Notes under the pieces: generated by a model
What the model was told of the DNA's origin: nothing
Databases searched by the model: none
Seen by the model: only the letters and a program-made list of their open reading frames with translations
In this document: in pieces, positions 44,910-54,841 of the stretch
Numbering within the stretch: the stretch's first letter is position 1
Layout of the letters: each line of letters opens with the position of its first letter
Translations under genes and position numbers: made by a program
Origin: Capronia americana
Taxonomy: Eukaryota; Ascomycota; Eurotiomycetes; Chaetothyriales; Herpotrichiellaceae
Length of the DNA: 64,000 bases
NCBI GenBank assembly: GCA_016110215.1
Contig: JADWQD010000007.1
Span: 682,001 to 746,000, forward strand
Direction: 5' to 3'

Positions 44910-47900
44910 ATGCCTCCCAAGACTCACCAGGGTACCCGACAGGTCTACCTTCTGCCTCTGACCGATGCCGGAGCTCCAGATGTGCCACATGAGTACATTT
45001 ACCTGCCTGCGCCGACCGAGCCACCCTACTACTTGAGGTTCGCCATCGAAGGTACCAGCTCGATATGTCGTCAGGGCAGTCTCTGGGTCAATTTTCCCCT
45101 CAATGATCAGCCGTTCGATCGGAACCGGTACCACGAGTTCAAACTGCGTCCGGATTTCAATCTGACTCTCGAGATTGACATCCCCATCACCTCCGCCGGC
45201 GCATTCTCGTTTTACACCACTTACACTCCTCTTCCTGCGTTCTCTACCTCTCCTGTGGAGCCTCCTAAGCCTACCCGCACCCCTACCTACTATGTCGACA
45301 TTGAACCGAAACTGCACCTGGGTGGCGGCACACTGCCTCTTGATGCTGTGGGCATTTTCTCCGTTGTCTCAAAATTCATGGGCAAGTACCCTGAAGACTG
45401 GGACAAGCATCTCAGGGGAATTAGCGCAAGAGGTTACAACATGGTTCATTTCACACCGCTGCAGACTAGAGGCGAGTCCAACTCCCCATACAGTCTGTAT
45501 GATCAGCTGGCCTTTGATCCGGTACTCTTTCCCGGAGGCGAGGATGACATTGCAAAGATGATCAAGTCCATGGAAGAAGAACACGAGCTTCTTGGTTTGA
45601 CGGATGTCGTCTTCAATCACACGGCCAACAACAGCAAGTGGTTGGAGGAACATCCTGAAGCAGGCTACAACGTCGAGACTGCTCCATGGCTGCAGTCGGC
45701 CCTGGAATTGAACGACTGTCTCCTCGAGTATAGTGACAACCTCGAGTCGCTTGGATTCGCCACTGATTTCAAGAATGTCGATGATCTGAACAGAGCCGTG
45801 GAGGGCATCAAAGCACACGTGATCGAAAAGATTCGTCTCTGGGAATACTTCGTCTGCGACGTCACGGGCGATACTGAGGCGACGATCGATGCCTGGAAGA
45901 GAGGTGCTGTCAAACTCCCGCCTGAGGGCTTTGAAAATGCCATTGGTGGCGGGCTCGACACACTCAAGTCCTGGAACCTTCGTCAAAAAGCGGCGTTCGT
46001 TCATGACAAGGGCATGCTCAATGGACTTCGCATTGATGGCCGCTTCTCCCGGAAGCTCAACCCTGAAATTGGTGCTGCTATTCTGACTGGACTGTTCGGA
46101 CGCTTTGAAGATGGGGCGAACATAAACGCCGCAAGAGATGAGATAACATCCATCATCAATGAGTTGAACGCCCCTTTCTACCAAGAGTTCAATGATGACT
46201 CTGCTACCATCCTCGAGCAGACAAGAGGCAGGCTCAAGTACACCAGACTGGATCCCAATGGGCCCAGACTGGGTCCTATCACGAAAGAGAACCCGCTGAT
46301 CGAAACGTATTTTGTTCGGCTCCCCCAAAACGAGACCACCGCGAAGCACAACCCACGAGCTTTGTCCCTGGCCGTCAACGGCTGGATCTGGGCAGCTGAT
46401 GCCATGAAGGACAACGCCGGTCCAGACTGGCGACCTTATCTCAGAAGAGAACTCATTCCCTGGAGTGATTGTGTCAAATTGAGATACGGCAAAGGTCCCG
46501 AGGACAATCCTTACCTCTGGGAACACATGACGAAGTACGTTCGGTTGATGGCCAAGTACTTCACAGCTTTCCGCATCGACAATTGTCATTCTACCCCAAT
46601 CCATGTTGCCGAATATCTGCTGGACGAAGCACGGAAAGTCCAGCCCAACCTGGCTGTCTTCGCCGAGCTGTTTACTGGCAACGAAGATATGGATTATATC
46701 TTCGTGAAGCGCCTGGGACTGAGCGCCCTCATCCGTGAAGCTATGCAAGCCTGGAGTACGCAAGAATTGAGCCGGATCGTGCATCGCCACTGCGGTCGAC
46801 CTATTGGCAGTTTCGAAATCAACGTACCCTCAAGATCAGCAAACAAGACTACGGACAAACTTGTTAATGGCGGTGGTCCGCGGACCAAAGAGGTTGTGAA
46901 GCACATCAGGGAGTCTCCGGTACACGCACTGTTTATGGACTGCACTCATGATAATGAGATGCCAGCTCAAAAGCGAGACGCCAGAGATACTCTACCCACA
47001 GCTGCGTTGGTCAACATGTGTGCATGTGCCACAGGCAGCGTCATGGGTTTCGATGAGATCTATCCCAAGCTTGTCGAGATCGTGCACGACGACCGCAAAT
47101 ACACCTCCATCAGCTCAGAAGGTGAAGTTCTCACCGGTGCTGGTGAGGGAGGCATAGCTGGCGTCAAGAAACTGTTGAACCAAATCCACACGATGATGGG
47201 CAAGGATGGATACGACGAAACCTTCCTGCACCATGAAGGCGAACTCATCACGCTTCATCGAGTTCATCCAGACTCTCGAAAGGGCTACTTCCTGATTGCC
47301 CACACCGCGTTTCCCGGCTATGGTAATGGAAACGGTGGCCTGAGCCCTGTTCATTTGGCTGGCACGAAAGTACGGCCTCTTGGTGCTTGGGTTCTCGAAG
47401 TCGACCAAAGTGAGCAAGCGAAGAGGACTGCCTTGGAAGACACCGAGTACCTTGTCGGTTTGCCAGCACGAGTAAGAAACATCAAGGGCAGCACCATTAC
47501 TAACGAGAATGGTGATACTACCATTACCGTGGCCGACTTCTTCCCGCCTGGCTCCATCGCACTTTTTGAGACCTGGGTTCCTTCCGCTGAGGTTTCTGAA
47601 GGTCTCGGAGCACTCATTGCCAGTGGTACCGACGAGGCCTTCGGCGAACTTGACCTCATCGACATGAACTTCGTCCTATACCGGTCGGATGCCGAAGAGC
47701 GTGATCTCAGTGATGGCCAAGATGGTGTCTATAACATCCCTGGCTATGCCCCCTTGGTTTACGCTGGCCTTCAGGGCTGGTGGAGCATCGTCGAGCCCAT
47801 CATCAGACGCAATGATCTCGGTCACCCGCTGTGCGATCATCTTCGCCAAGGGCAGTGGGCCCTAGATTTCCTGGTCGGGCGCATGGAGAGGATCTCGAAA

Positions 47901-49622
47901 CAGGAAGGCTTCTCTAGACTGCTCAAACCCGCTCAGTGGCTGAAAGAGCGGTTCGATGCAGTTCGGACCATACCAAGCTTCCTTTTGCCACGTTACTTCG
48001 CTCTGATCTGCCAGATTGCCTACAACGCAGCAGTCAAGAGAGCCATCGAGCTAATGAGTCCGAACATTCAGCAGGGCCAGACTTTTCTACAAAGTCTAGC
48101 TCTGGTCAGCATTCAGCAGACTGGATATGTCAAGTCTGCGTCACTGTGGCCTAACAAGCGGGTGCCGTCGCTGGCTGCTGGATTGCCGCACTTCGCTGTA
48201 TCCTGGGCAAGGTGTTGGGGCCGAGACGTCTTTATTTCCTTGCGTGGGTTGTTTCTGTGCACAGGTCGATTCGAAGAAGCAAAGGAGCATATCAAAGCAT
48301 TTGGCAGCGTGTTGAAGCACGGCTTGATCCCGAACCTGCTGAGCAGCGGGGCGGCTCCGAGATACAATTCGCGAGATTCACCTTGGTTCTTCCTGCAAAA
48401 CATTCAGGACTACTCGAAAATTGCGCCTGATGGAGCCGAGATCTTGAAGATGAAGGTCCCGCGTCGATTCTTGCCTTACGATGACACCTGGTTCCCTTGG
48501 GACGATCCGCGGGCATATTCGCAAGAGTCGACAGTCGAGGAAATCATCCAAGAAATTCTCCAGCGGCACGCGTCCGGGCTGTCTTTCAGAGAGTACAACG
48601 CCGGCCCTGAACTCGACATGCAGATGAGACCCGAAGGGTTCCAGATTGACGTGCATGTGGACTGGTCGACGGGTATCATCTTTGGCGGCAACCAGTGGAA
48701 CTGTGGCACGTGGATGGACAAGATGGGTGAAAGTGAACGTGCTGGGAGTAAAGGAGTGCCGGGGACTCCTCGGGATGGGGCTGCCGTCGAAATCACTGGG
48801 CTTCACTATAGCGCCTTGAAATGGGTCGCTGACCTCAATCAAGCAGGGCAGTACCAGTGGTCCGGAGTCAAGACTGAGGCAGGCGAGGAAATCTCCTTTG
48901 TGGACTGGGCCAACCGCATCAAAGCCAACTTTGAGAAGTGTTACTGGATCCCATTGGATCCCAAAAACGACATCGAGGACAATGTTGACCCCCGGATTAT
49001 CAATCGGCGGGGCATCTACAAGGATCTGTATCGGTCGGGCAAAGAATACGAAGACTACCAGCTGCGGCCCAATTTCCCGATTGCCATGGTTGTCGCCCCT
49101 GACTTGTTTACGCCCGAGCGGGCCCTTCACGCGCTGAAGGTGGCGGATGACGTCCTTCGAGGTCCGACGGGGATGGCGACATTGGATCCTTCTGACCTGA
49201 ACTATCGACCGTACTACAACAATTCCGAAGACTCAATGGACTTTGCCACATCCAAAGGAAGAAACTACCATCAAGGACCGGAGTGGCTGTGGCCAACCGG
49301 GTTTTTTCTGCGAGCACTGCTTTACTTTGATCTTCAGCGACGGACCGATTCGGCCGGGAGATTGGAATCGTTCCAGCTGGTGACCAGACGTCTTGCTGGA
49401 TGCCAGCAAGCCATCAAAGAAAGTCCTTGGAAGGGGTTGACAGAATTGACCAACAAGAACGGGTCGTTTTGCAGCGATTCGGTGAGCAGAGCCCCATGCA
49501 TGACCTTTTTGAAGCGACCACTAACGATCTTACAGTCCCCTACGCAAGCATGGTCGGCGGGTTGCATGATTGATTTGTTTCACGATGCGTCGTCCTTGGC
49601 ACCACAGACAAATGGTGCATGA
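44910..49622 (+). CDS. GDB1: Glycogen debranching enzyme (4-alpha-glucanotransferase / amylo-1,6-glucosidase)
   Basis: Exons 44910-49481 and 49536-49622, about 1552 residues, the normal length for Gdb1/AGL. The start is the ATG of MPPKTHQ. The N-terminal half is the GH13-like glucanotransferase: VVFNHTANNSKWLEEHPEAG, FRIDNCHSTP (nucleophile Asp557), FAELFTGNEDMDY (acid/base Glu586) and DCTHDNEMPAQKRDARDTLP. The C-terminal half is the GH133 glucosidase: SWARCWGRDVFISLRGLFL, GLIPNLLSSGAAPRYNSRD and GNQWNCGTWMDKMGES. The enzyme moves maltotriosyl units and then removes the remaining alpha-1,6 glucose during glycogen breakdown in the cytosol. The single 54-nt intron (GTGAGC...TTACAG, CTAAC branch) has no in-frame stop, so it reads through if retained. 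Confidence 0.96.
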   Translation: MPPKTHQGTRQVYLLPLTDAGAPDVPHEYIYLPAPTEPPYYLRFAIEGTSSICRQGSLWVNFPLNDQPFDRNRYHEFKLRPDFNLTLEIDIPITSAGAFSFYTTYTPLPAFSTSPVEPPKPTRTPTYYVDIEPKLHLGGGTLPLDAVGIFSVVSKFMGKYPEDWDKHLRGISARGYNMVHFTPLQTRGESNSPYSLYDQLAFDPVLFPGGEDDIAKMIKSMEEEHELLGLTDVVFNHTANNSKWLEEHPEAGYNVETAPWLQSALELNDCLLEYSDNLESLGFATDFKNVDDLNRAVEGIKAHVIEKIRLWEYFVCDVTGDTEATIDAWKRGAVKLPPEGFENAIGGGLDTLKSWNLRQKAAFVHDKGMLNGLRIDGRFSRKLNPEIGAAILTGLFGRFEDGANINAARDEITSIINELNAPFYQEFNDDSATILEQTRGRLKYTRLDPNGPRLGPITKENPLIETYFVRLPQNETTAKHNPRALSLAVNGWIWAADAMKDNAGPDWRPYLRRELIPWSDCVKLRYGKGPEDNPYLWEHMTKYVRLMAKYFTAFRIDNCHSTPIHVAEYLLDEARKVQPNLAVFAELFTGNEDMDYIFVKRLGLSALIREAMQAWSTQELSRIVHRHCGRPIGSFEINVPSRSANKTTDKLVNGGGPRTKEVVKHIRESPVHALFMDCTHDNEMPAQKRDARDTLPTAALVNMCACATGSVMGFDEIYPKLVEIVHDDRKYTSISSEGEVLTGAGEGGIAGVKKLLNQIHTMMGKDGYDETFLHHEGELITLHRVHPDSRKGYFLIAHTAFPGYGNGNGGLSPVHLAGTKVRPLGAWVLEVDQSEQAKRTALEDTEYLVGLPARVRNIKGSTITNENGDTTITVADFFPPGSIALFETWVPSAEVSEGLGALIASGTDEAFGELDLIDMNFVLYRSDAEERDLSDGQDGVYNIPGYAPLVYAGLQGWWSIVEPIIRRNDLGHPLCDHLRQGQWALDFLVGRMERISKQEGFSRLLKPAQWLKERFDAVRTIPSFLLPRYFALICQIAYNAAVKRAIELMSPNIQQGQTFLQSLALVSIQQTGYVKSASLWPNKRVPSLAAGLPHFAVSWARCWGRDVFISLRGLFLCTGRFEEAKEHIKAFGSVLKHGLIPNLLSSGAAPRYNSRDSPWFFLQNIQDYSKIAPDGAEILKMKVPRRFLPYDDTWFPWDDPRAYSQESTVEEIIQEILQRHASGLSFREYNAGPELDMQMRPEGFQIDVHVDWSTGIIFGGNQWNCGTWMDKMGESERAGSKGVPGTPRDGAAVEITGLHYSALKWVADLNQAGQYQWSGVKTEAGEEISFVDWANRIKANFEKCYWIPLDPKNDIEDNVDPRIINRRGIYKDLYRSGKEYEDYQLRPNFPIAMVVAPDLFTPERALHALKVADDVLRGPTGMATLDPSDLNYRPYYNNSEDSMDFATSKGRNYHQGPEWLWPTGFFLRALLYFDLQRRTDSAGRLESFQLVTRRLAGCQQAIKESPWKGLTELTNKNGSFCSDSVSRAPCMTFLKRPLTILQSPTQAWSAGCMIDLFHDASSLAPQTNGA

Positions 49623-50070
49623 GAAGAGAGAAGAGCGGAGGGGGAGCTAGAGATAGAGATGGGACGAACCGGCCCCCTAGAGATGTCGATGAGGATATAC
49701 CATTGATGCCCAGACCGGAGGGAGAAACAGGCTGGTAGACAGCGTAATGGAGAATATCAATACTAGATTGCACAAAGCCCCCAGCAGCGGAATGGAATTC
49801 TAGCTTACGACTCGGTACTCGTACATGTGACTGACTTACTTGGCCTGGGTCTCCGGCATCCGCCAATCACGCCGGCAACAAACGCGATGCGTCATGCAAG
49901 GCACCGAAAGTCCAGGCCCGACCAGCTCAAGATCGGATCAGAATCAAATCACGATAAATTTTGACCGCCCTCCGCATTTTCCTTCGTGCCACAGTCGTAC
50001 AGCAGCACCTTTGGAACAGCTTCGTTTCTGGCTGCGACGCCCCATTTCTGCACAATACCTGTGCGCCAAC
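49623..50070. promoter_or_regulatory. Intergenic region upstream of DAHP synthase
   Basis: About 450 bases between two plus-strand genes, holding the debranching-enzyme 3' end and the DAHP-synthase promoter. One TACTCGTA copy at 49816. No canonical TGACTCA site was noticed here. Confidence 0.45.
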
Positions 50071-51470
50071 ATGGCTGTAAGTCGCAAATCCGCCCCGCAG
50101 AAAGGTCTGTCGGGCAAACGTGACTGACTCATCGCCAGTCCTACTACATTACGAATCCGCATGTCGGTAACAAAGAGTCTTCGGAAGATTGGCGGAGTAT
50201 GTCTTGTCACCTGCCGTTCTATCCTACCCTTGCTGACTCGAGAGGGCGTGCACAGTCAGTGGTTACAACCCGCTCACGCCACCGGACCTCCTTCAACACG
50301 AAATCCCGCAGACTGCCAAATCGAAAGCGACGGTGCTAGCCGGCCGAAATGACTGCGTCGCCGTCGTGCAGAATACCGACCCTCTGCGGCGGCTGCTCGT
50401 CATCATCGGCCCGTGCTCAATCCACGACCCGGTCTCTGCGCTCGAATACTGCGACCGACTCCTCAAGATGAAGGCGAAATACCAAGATGAACTCGTCATC
50501 GTGATGAGGTCGTACCTCGAGAAGCCGCGCACCACCGTCGGATGGAAAGGGCTGATCAACGACCCCGAAATCGATGGGTCGTTCTTGATAAATAAAGGGT
50601 TGAGGCTCAGCCGCCAGCTGTTCGTGGATCTGACGTCCAAGGGCATGCCCCTCGCCAGTGAAATGCTCGACACAATCAGCCCGCAGTTCCTGGCTGATTT
50701 GCTGAGCATCGGGGCCGTGGGCGCCCGGACCACGGAGAGTCAATTACATCGCGAGCTGGCCAGCGGCCTATCCTTCCCCGTGGGGTTCAAAAACGGCACG
50801 GACGGGACGTTGGGCGTGGCGATCGATGCCATCGGCGCAGTGAGACATCCGCATCATTTCCTGTCTGTGACGAAGCCCGGCGTCGTAGCCATCGTCGGCA
50901 CCGTGGGGAATGAGGACTGTTTCGTCATCCTGCGGGGAGGGACCACGGGGACGAACTACGATGCCGAATCGATATCGAAGGCGAAGGAAGCGTTGCGGAA
51001 GAAGGGTCTCAACGAGCGGGTTATGGTTGATTGCAGCCACGGGAACAGCGAAAAGCAGCATAAGAACCAGCCACTCGTGGCAAAGGCGCTGGCCGAACAG
51101 ATTGAGAACGGAGAGGAGGCAATCATGGGTGTCATGGTCGAAAGCCACATCAATGAAGGTAGGAGCCATACTTTTCACACACCGTCACTATCACCGTCGC
51201 CAGCGCAAAGTCGTTGTTTTGTTCCTGCTGTTCCTTGCCCAGAATTCGACGTGCTGACACAGTTGGGGGCGCATAACAGGCAATCAGAAAGTCCCGCCCG
51301 AAGGCAAGTCCGGCTTGAAGTACGGCGTGTCAATCACGGACGCGTGCATAGGCTGGGAGGACACCGAGGTCGTCCTGGACGTGCTCGCCAATGCCGTCAA
51401 GAAGAGGAGAGAAAAGTTGGGCCACAAGACGGTCAACGGGGCAACGAATGGCGAGAATGGCCATGCGTGA
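50071..51470 (+). CDS. ARO3: 3-deoxy-7-phosphoheptulonate (DAHP) synthase, Aro3-type
   Basis: Exons 50071-50076 (6 nt: Met-Ala), 50139-50196, 50256-51158 and 51280-51470, 385 residues. All introns are GT-AG and in phase, joining MA/SYYITNPHVGNKESSEDWR/ISGYNPLTPP and ESHINEG/NQKVPPEGKSGLKYG. Class I DAHP-synthase motifs are clear: LVIIGPCSIHDP, MRSYLEKPRTTVGWKGLINDP, GARTTESQLHRELASGLSFP, VGFKNGTDGTLGVAIDA, SVTKPG, DCSHGNSEKQHKNQ (metal ligands) and ITDACIGWEDTE. The enzyme condenses phosphoenolpyruvate with erythrose 4-phosphate, the first step of the shikimate pathway. The N-terminus (EDWR.xGYNPLTPPDLLQHE) resembles Phe-inhibited Aro3 rather than Tyr-inhibited Aro4. The six-base first exon rests on the ATGGCT/GTAAGT boundary and the family start. 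Confidence 0.92.
50125..50132 (+). promoter_or_regulatory. Gcn4/CpcA-like site TGACTCAT inside intron 1
   Basis: TGACTCAT matches the binding consensus of the amino-acid starvation activator Gcn4/CPC1/CpcA. It lies inside the first intron of the DAHP-synthase gene, 6 bases before the splice acceptor, and overlaps the probable CTGAC branch point. The pathway is a classic target of that activator. The overlap with splicing signals means it could be coincidence. Confidence 0.35.
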
Positions 51471-53214
51471 GGCCGGATCACTGTATCATCAAGGCCTTGA
51501 ATAAGTCCCCCGCGCAGTCAACCGGTCAATTTCAGCTGCGAGACCATCTACGAGGAGAAATGGGATCGGGATACGAGGACTCTGAGATGATCCGTGACTG
51601 GCGACTGGCGAGCTACTATTCTCGACATGATCACAACGAGACTCTGCGTGGATGAGTGCATGGACGCCTCGCCTCGCCTCGCCTCGACTCGACGCAAGAA
51701 TGAATGGATTGAACGCATAGATACCACAATACCACAGTACCACAGACGAAGACTGGATGAGCATACGACGCTAGGCACATAAAAAGTCAATGAACATTTC
51801 AACAACCTAACCTATTCATGGATAAGACGGCGGCCCGCAAAAATGCGCGATCATGTCGCGTAGTGTCGAAACCAACAATGTACATCAATGTCGAGTGGTA
51901 ACAAAAGATACTTTTAAGCGCAAGCACAAGCGCGAGGCCCGTGGCTTGCTTGCATTTTGTCCATAAGAGTACGGAGAAGGAAGTCAATCCACGTCATGAT
52001 AATGAGGTATTACCTCTAGATTCTGTCCATCTATGTATCTATGGATGTACTGTATATAGGTACAGTAAGGATCTTAGAATGTTAGGCCCGCGGTCTGTAC
52101 TCTGCAGTTTGGAATACTATCTCTGATGTATAAACAAAGAGCACAAAGAAAAAGGAATGAATGAATAACCTGGACTCGACTCCAGTCGGTTCGCTCGGCC
52201 TGTCCGGATCGGCATACCCGATTCTTTGAAACAAGCAAGCAGGGGAAGATCCAGGTTGAATGGACCTTTCTGCTCGCGCCGTCTCCCAAGATCGACACAT
52301 GTATCCATGCATACATACGCACGCCCTGGCTTTGGCTTGGTGAAGAGAAAGGAAGGGAAGGAAAAGGGAAAGGAAATAAGAAATAGCGCACGGCGCCAGA
52401 GGGGGTAATGGGCAAGGGGTGGGGGATGTGCATTGATGAACCATAGATAGATGAAAGCTGAGAAGCGCCGACTAGACGCATCGCCCTCGGAAGGAGTGTA
52501 CGAGGAGAGGCGGCGCCTTGAGGGTCGGGGATCTCGCGTACTGTGCGTGGGGTCAGTGGCGCGTGTCATCCTGTCCCGGGTCTCTGCGTATTGAGCAAAG
52601 ACGGAGGAGAGGAGAGAATCCACTGGCTCGCAAGGGAGCCGCACTATGATGATTGAAGTGTTCTCCGCTCGAGCCCTGAGTGGCAAGCGAGAGGGAAAAG
52701 CCGGAGCCGGTCCGGACGGCAAGGAGTGAATTATTCAACGAACGATCTGATTGCTGGTCTTGGTGAAAAAAGATCGTGGGTGGCTGAGTTGGTTGTTTGG
52801 TCGACCGGACGGCGACGAAGTGAAAGGGGGGCAAGGGAAGGTTGAACGTTGGATGCTGCCTAAGGGGGCGAAATCGTCGCACTCGAAGCGAGAGCCAGCT
52901 CGTCTTCGAGAGTGCGGATGAGGATGTAGTGCTGGTGGGCCGTGATGAAGTCGTCGCAGGGAGCGAGGGTGTCGAAGTGAAATGAACCGCAAACTGGCGT
53001 TACTCAAAGGCCCGTCTGAAGAGGTATAAATTTGTATGAATGTTTCGATGTAGTGGTGAGAAAGGAGCTCGTGAAAGAAGGAAGCTGTTGCCGTTGGTGC
53101 CGCTGGTTTTGGGTCGACGTCGTGCCAAAGTTCCTTTCTACCCGCGGAGGAACGTCCAGCGTGCCTCCGCAAAGAAAGGTGGACGGTTCGAGTGGACAGG
53201 GCAGAGCGACAAAT
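51471..53214. other. 1.7-kb intergenic region, convergent 3' ends
   Basis: Between the DAHP-synthase stop and the stop of the secreted Gly-rich protein gene. It contains a GCCTC pentamer tract (51666-51685). Minus-strand frames of 145 and 201 codons (52735-53172 and 52117-52722) are Pro/Arg/Ser/Phe-rich without domains; I treat them as untranslated low-complexity sequence, possibly a long 3' UTR. Confidence 0.45.
51666..51685. repeat. GCCTC pentamer tract, four copies
   Basis: Four perfect GCCTC units followed by a GACTC variant, about 195 bases after the DAHP-synthase stop codon. Confidence 0.85.
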
Positions 53215-53985
53215 TTACTCCTCGTCAGCCATCGGACCGTGGCCTTGACCTCCTTGGCCACCGTGGTTCTTCCATGGCTGTCCGCCCTCACCGTGTCCGT
53301 TGCCACCGCCCATACCGCCTGGGGGACCATCGGGATGCTGGCCTTGCCAGTCACCCTTGCCCTGGGCCGGATGACCACCGTTGCCACCCTGGCCCTGGCC
53401 GCCCATGGACTTGCCAAAGCCACCGGGAGGGCCGTGATGACCATCCTCGGCGTCTCGCCTCCTGAGCCCCTTTGGCCAGCCATCTTGTTCCTTCACGTTG
53501 TAGAAATTGCGAACGTTCGGGTTTCCTCCGACAACAGGGTTTACGCCGTCGCCATTGTCCTGGGACTCCCACCAGTGAGACAACGGCGGTACGAGGTACT
53601 GGATGCCGTTGATCTTTGTGAATTTGGGTTGAGAAGCACGACGGACTATGCTGGCCATGTCTGCATCTGTTAGGTCCGGCTGATTAAGGTCGACGTTGTC
53701 ATCGTCCGGCATGGGGCCGTGGTTGCCTTGATTCATGCCCTTCCAGCTGTGGCCGCCGAAAGGACGGCCTTTGTCGTCGCCTTGCCAGCCCCTGTGCTGC
53801 GCTGGACTGTCGCGTTTCTGAACGTCAGCTTCCTCAATCTCCTCAGCGAAGTAGACAGGCTCCTCGGCGGGAGCAGCCTGGGTATCGGACGCAACTGCGC
53901 CGGCTTCTTGGGGAGAAGGAAGGGCGCCGGCCTGGGCCAAAGCATAGGCCAAGACGGCCGCCGCTGTGTATAAGGTAAACTTCAT
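53215..53985 (-). CDS. Secreted Gly/His-rich protein with dibasic processing sites
   Basis: Single exon, 256 residues. A signal peptide (LYTAAAVLAYALAQAGALP) ends near residue 22. An acidic propeptide-like stretch (EEPVYFAEEIEEADVQ) ends in KR at about residue 58. A second segment ends in RR (ASIVRR) and a third, the only folded-looking part (FTKINGIQYLVPPLSHWWES...VRNFYNVKEQDGWPKG), ends in RRR. The C-terminal 75 residues are a Gly/His/Gln/Pro-rich tail with many GG and GH pairs. KR/RR sites after a signal peptide suggest Kex2-type processing in the Golgi (inference). No repeated peptide is visible, so it is not a pheromone- or ustiloxin-like repeat precursor. A TATA-like box lies 59 bases upstream. 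Function unknown. Confidence 0.78.
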   Translation of the reverse strand: MKFTLYTAAAVLAYALAQAGALPSPQEAGAVASDTQAAPAEEPVYFAEEIEEADVQKRDSPAQHRGWQGDDKGRPFGGHSWKGMNQGNHGPMPDDDNVDLNQPDLTDADMASIVRRASQPKFTKINGIQYLVPPLSHWWESQDNGDGVNPVVGGNPNVRNFYNVKEQDGWPKGLRRRDAEDGHHGPPGGFGKSMGGQGQGGNGGHPAQGKGDWQGQHPDGPPGGMGGGNGHGEGGQPWKNHGGQGGQGHGPMADEE

Positions 53986-54360
53986 CGTGTAAGGCGATTC
54001 TAGATGCTAATAGGTTGTCTGTTTTCTCAAGGTGAGTTGCGTCTTATATATATGTGCTTGCATGTGCAGAGAAAGGGTAAATCGAGACATGGATACCTCC
54101 AATCTTGAAATATCTGAGCCTTTTACGAACAGCTCTTTGAAGATATCGATAAAGAGATGTGGAGAGCGGACATGCGGAAGCAGCGACATCCTGGTAGGGA
54201 CCCAGTGGAAGTGAAAGGACCACAGTCAAGACAGTCCGCAAGGAGAGCTGAATAGGCATCACACAAGGCCCAGTGCTCAAAGACTCGACGAGAAGAGAAA
54301 GAGACGGCCAGCTCGAGCTATACTCGATGTCGGCTTGAATAGAGCTTGGCGGAAGGGAGG
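53986..54360. promoter_or_regulatory. Promoter region of the secreted Gly/His-rich protein gene
   Basis: About 375 bases upstream of the minus-strand ATG at 53985, containing the TATA-like box at 54043-54052. Nothing else recognised. Confidence 0.5.
54043..54052 (-). promoter_or_regulatory. TATA box of the secreted Gly/His-rich protein gene
   Basis: On the minus strand this reads TATATATAAG, 58-67 bases upstream of the start codon. It is the best-placed TATA box in the window and fits a highly expressed secreted-protein gene. Confidence 0.55.
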
Positions 54361-54716
54361 CTAGGCTCGAAGCTGCTTTGAATAGAGGCGCTGCGAGGAG
54401 GAGGCGCCGGATGGGTAGTTGAATAGAGGGAACTGCGCTTTACCGCATTTGGACGGCGACCAAGGCCAAAAATGGTGGGCTCTGATTGGCAGCAGCTCCG
54501 CCAGAATCCTGATGTCCCTGTCGTCGATATCCATGCCTTTCTGGCTGGCGCACTTGACCAGCAGAGGAGCCGCGCGAGCAAAGAACACTCGCATCAAATC
54601 GACCGTCTCCGCGACATCGAGTAATCCAACGTTGGCCAACGTCGGATGGGGAGACTGCACAGAAGAAGAATAAGAAGAAGCCGGCAATAAACAAATCTGC
54701 CAAATACCACTGACAT
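54361..54716 (-). CDS. Possible 100-residue protein, two exons
   Basis: Proposed exons 54716-54708 (Met-Ser-Val) and 54654-54361, separated by a 53-nt intron (GTATTT...TGTGCAG) with a strong pyrimidine tract. The product starts MSVSPHPTLANVGLLDVAET and has a helical core (VDLMRVFFARAAPLLVKCAS, then DIDDRDIRILAELLP). The codon pattern in the core (many G-starting, pyrimidine-ending codons) looks coding. The C-terminal third looks less constrained. I do not recognise the family. It could instead be a chance frame in the 3' region of the neighbouring minus-strand gene. Confidence 0.35.
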
Positions 54717-54841
54717 TTCAAATGTCTGCTCTGGGAAGTTGCTGCCAATATCAAGCTCGCTGAATCGCTGACAGATGGAAGGGTACAAATGAAACTGGGG
54801 TAATTGAACCAAAATCCACAACCAAGCAAGGACTAATCCTC

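Noticed and set aside
45369..46790. 473-codon minus-strand frame
   Set aside because: It is the antisense shadow of the debranching-enzyme gene, with no recognisable domain.
52117..53172. Minus-strand frames of 201 and 145 codons
   Set aside because: Low-complexity Pro/Arg/Ser/Phe composition, overlapping frames on the same strand and no domain; more likely an untranslated region.
53215..53985. The secreted Gly-rich protein as a pheromone or cyclic-peptide repeat precursor
   Set aside because: The segments between dibasic sites are not repeats of one another.
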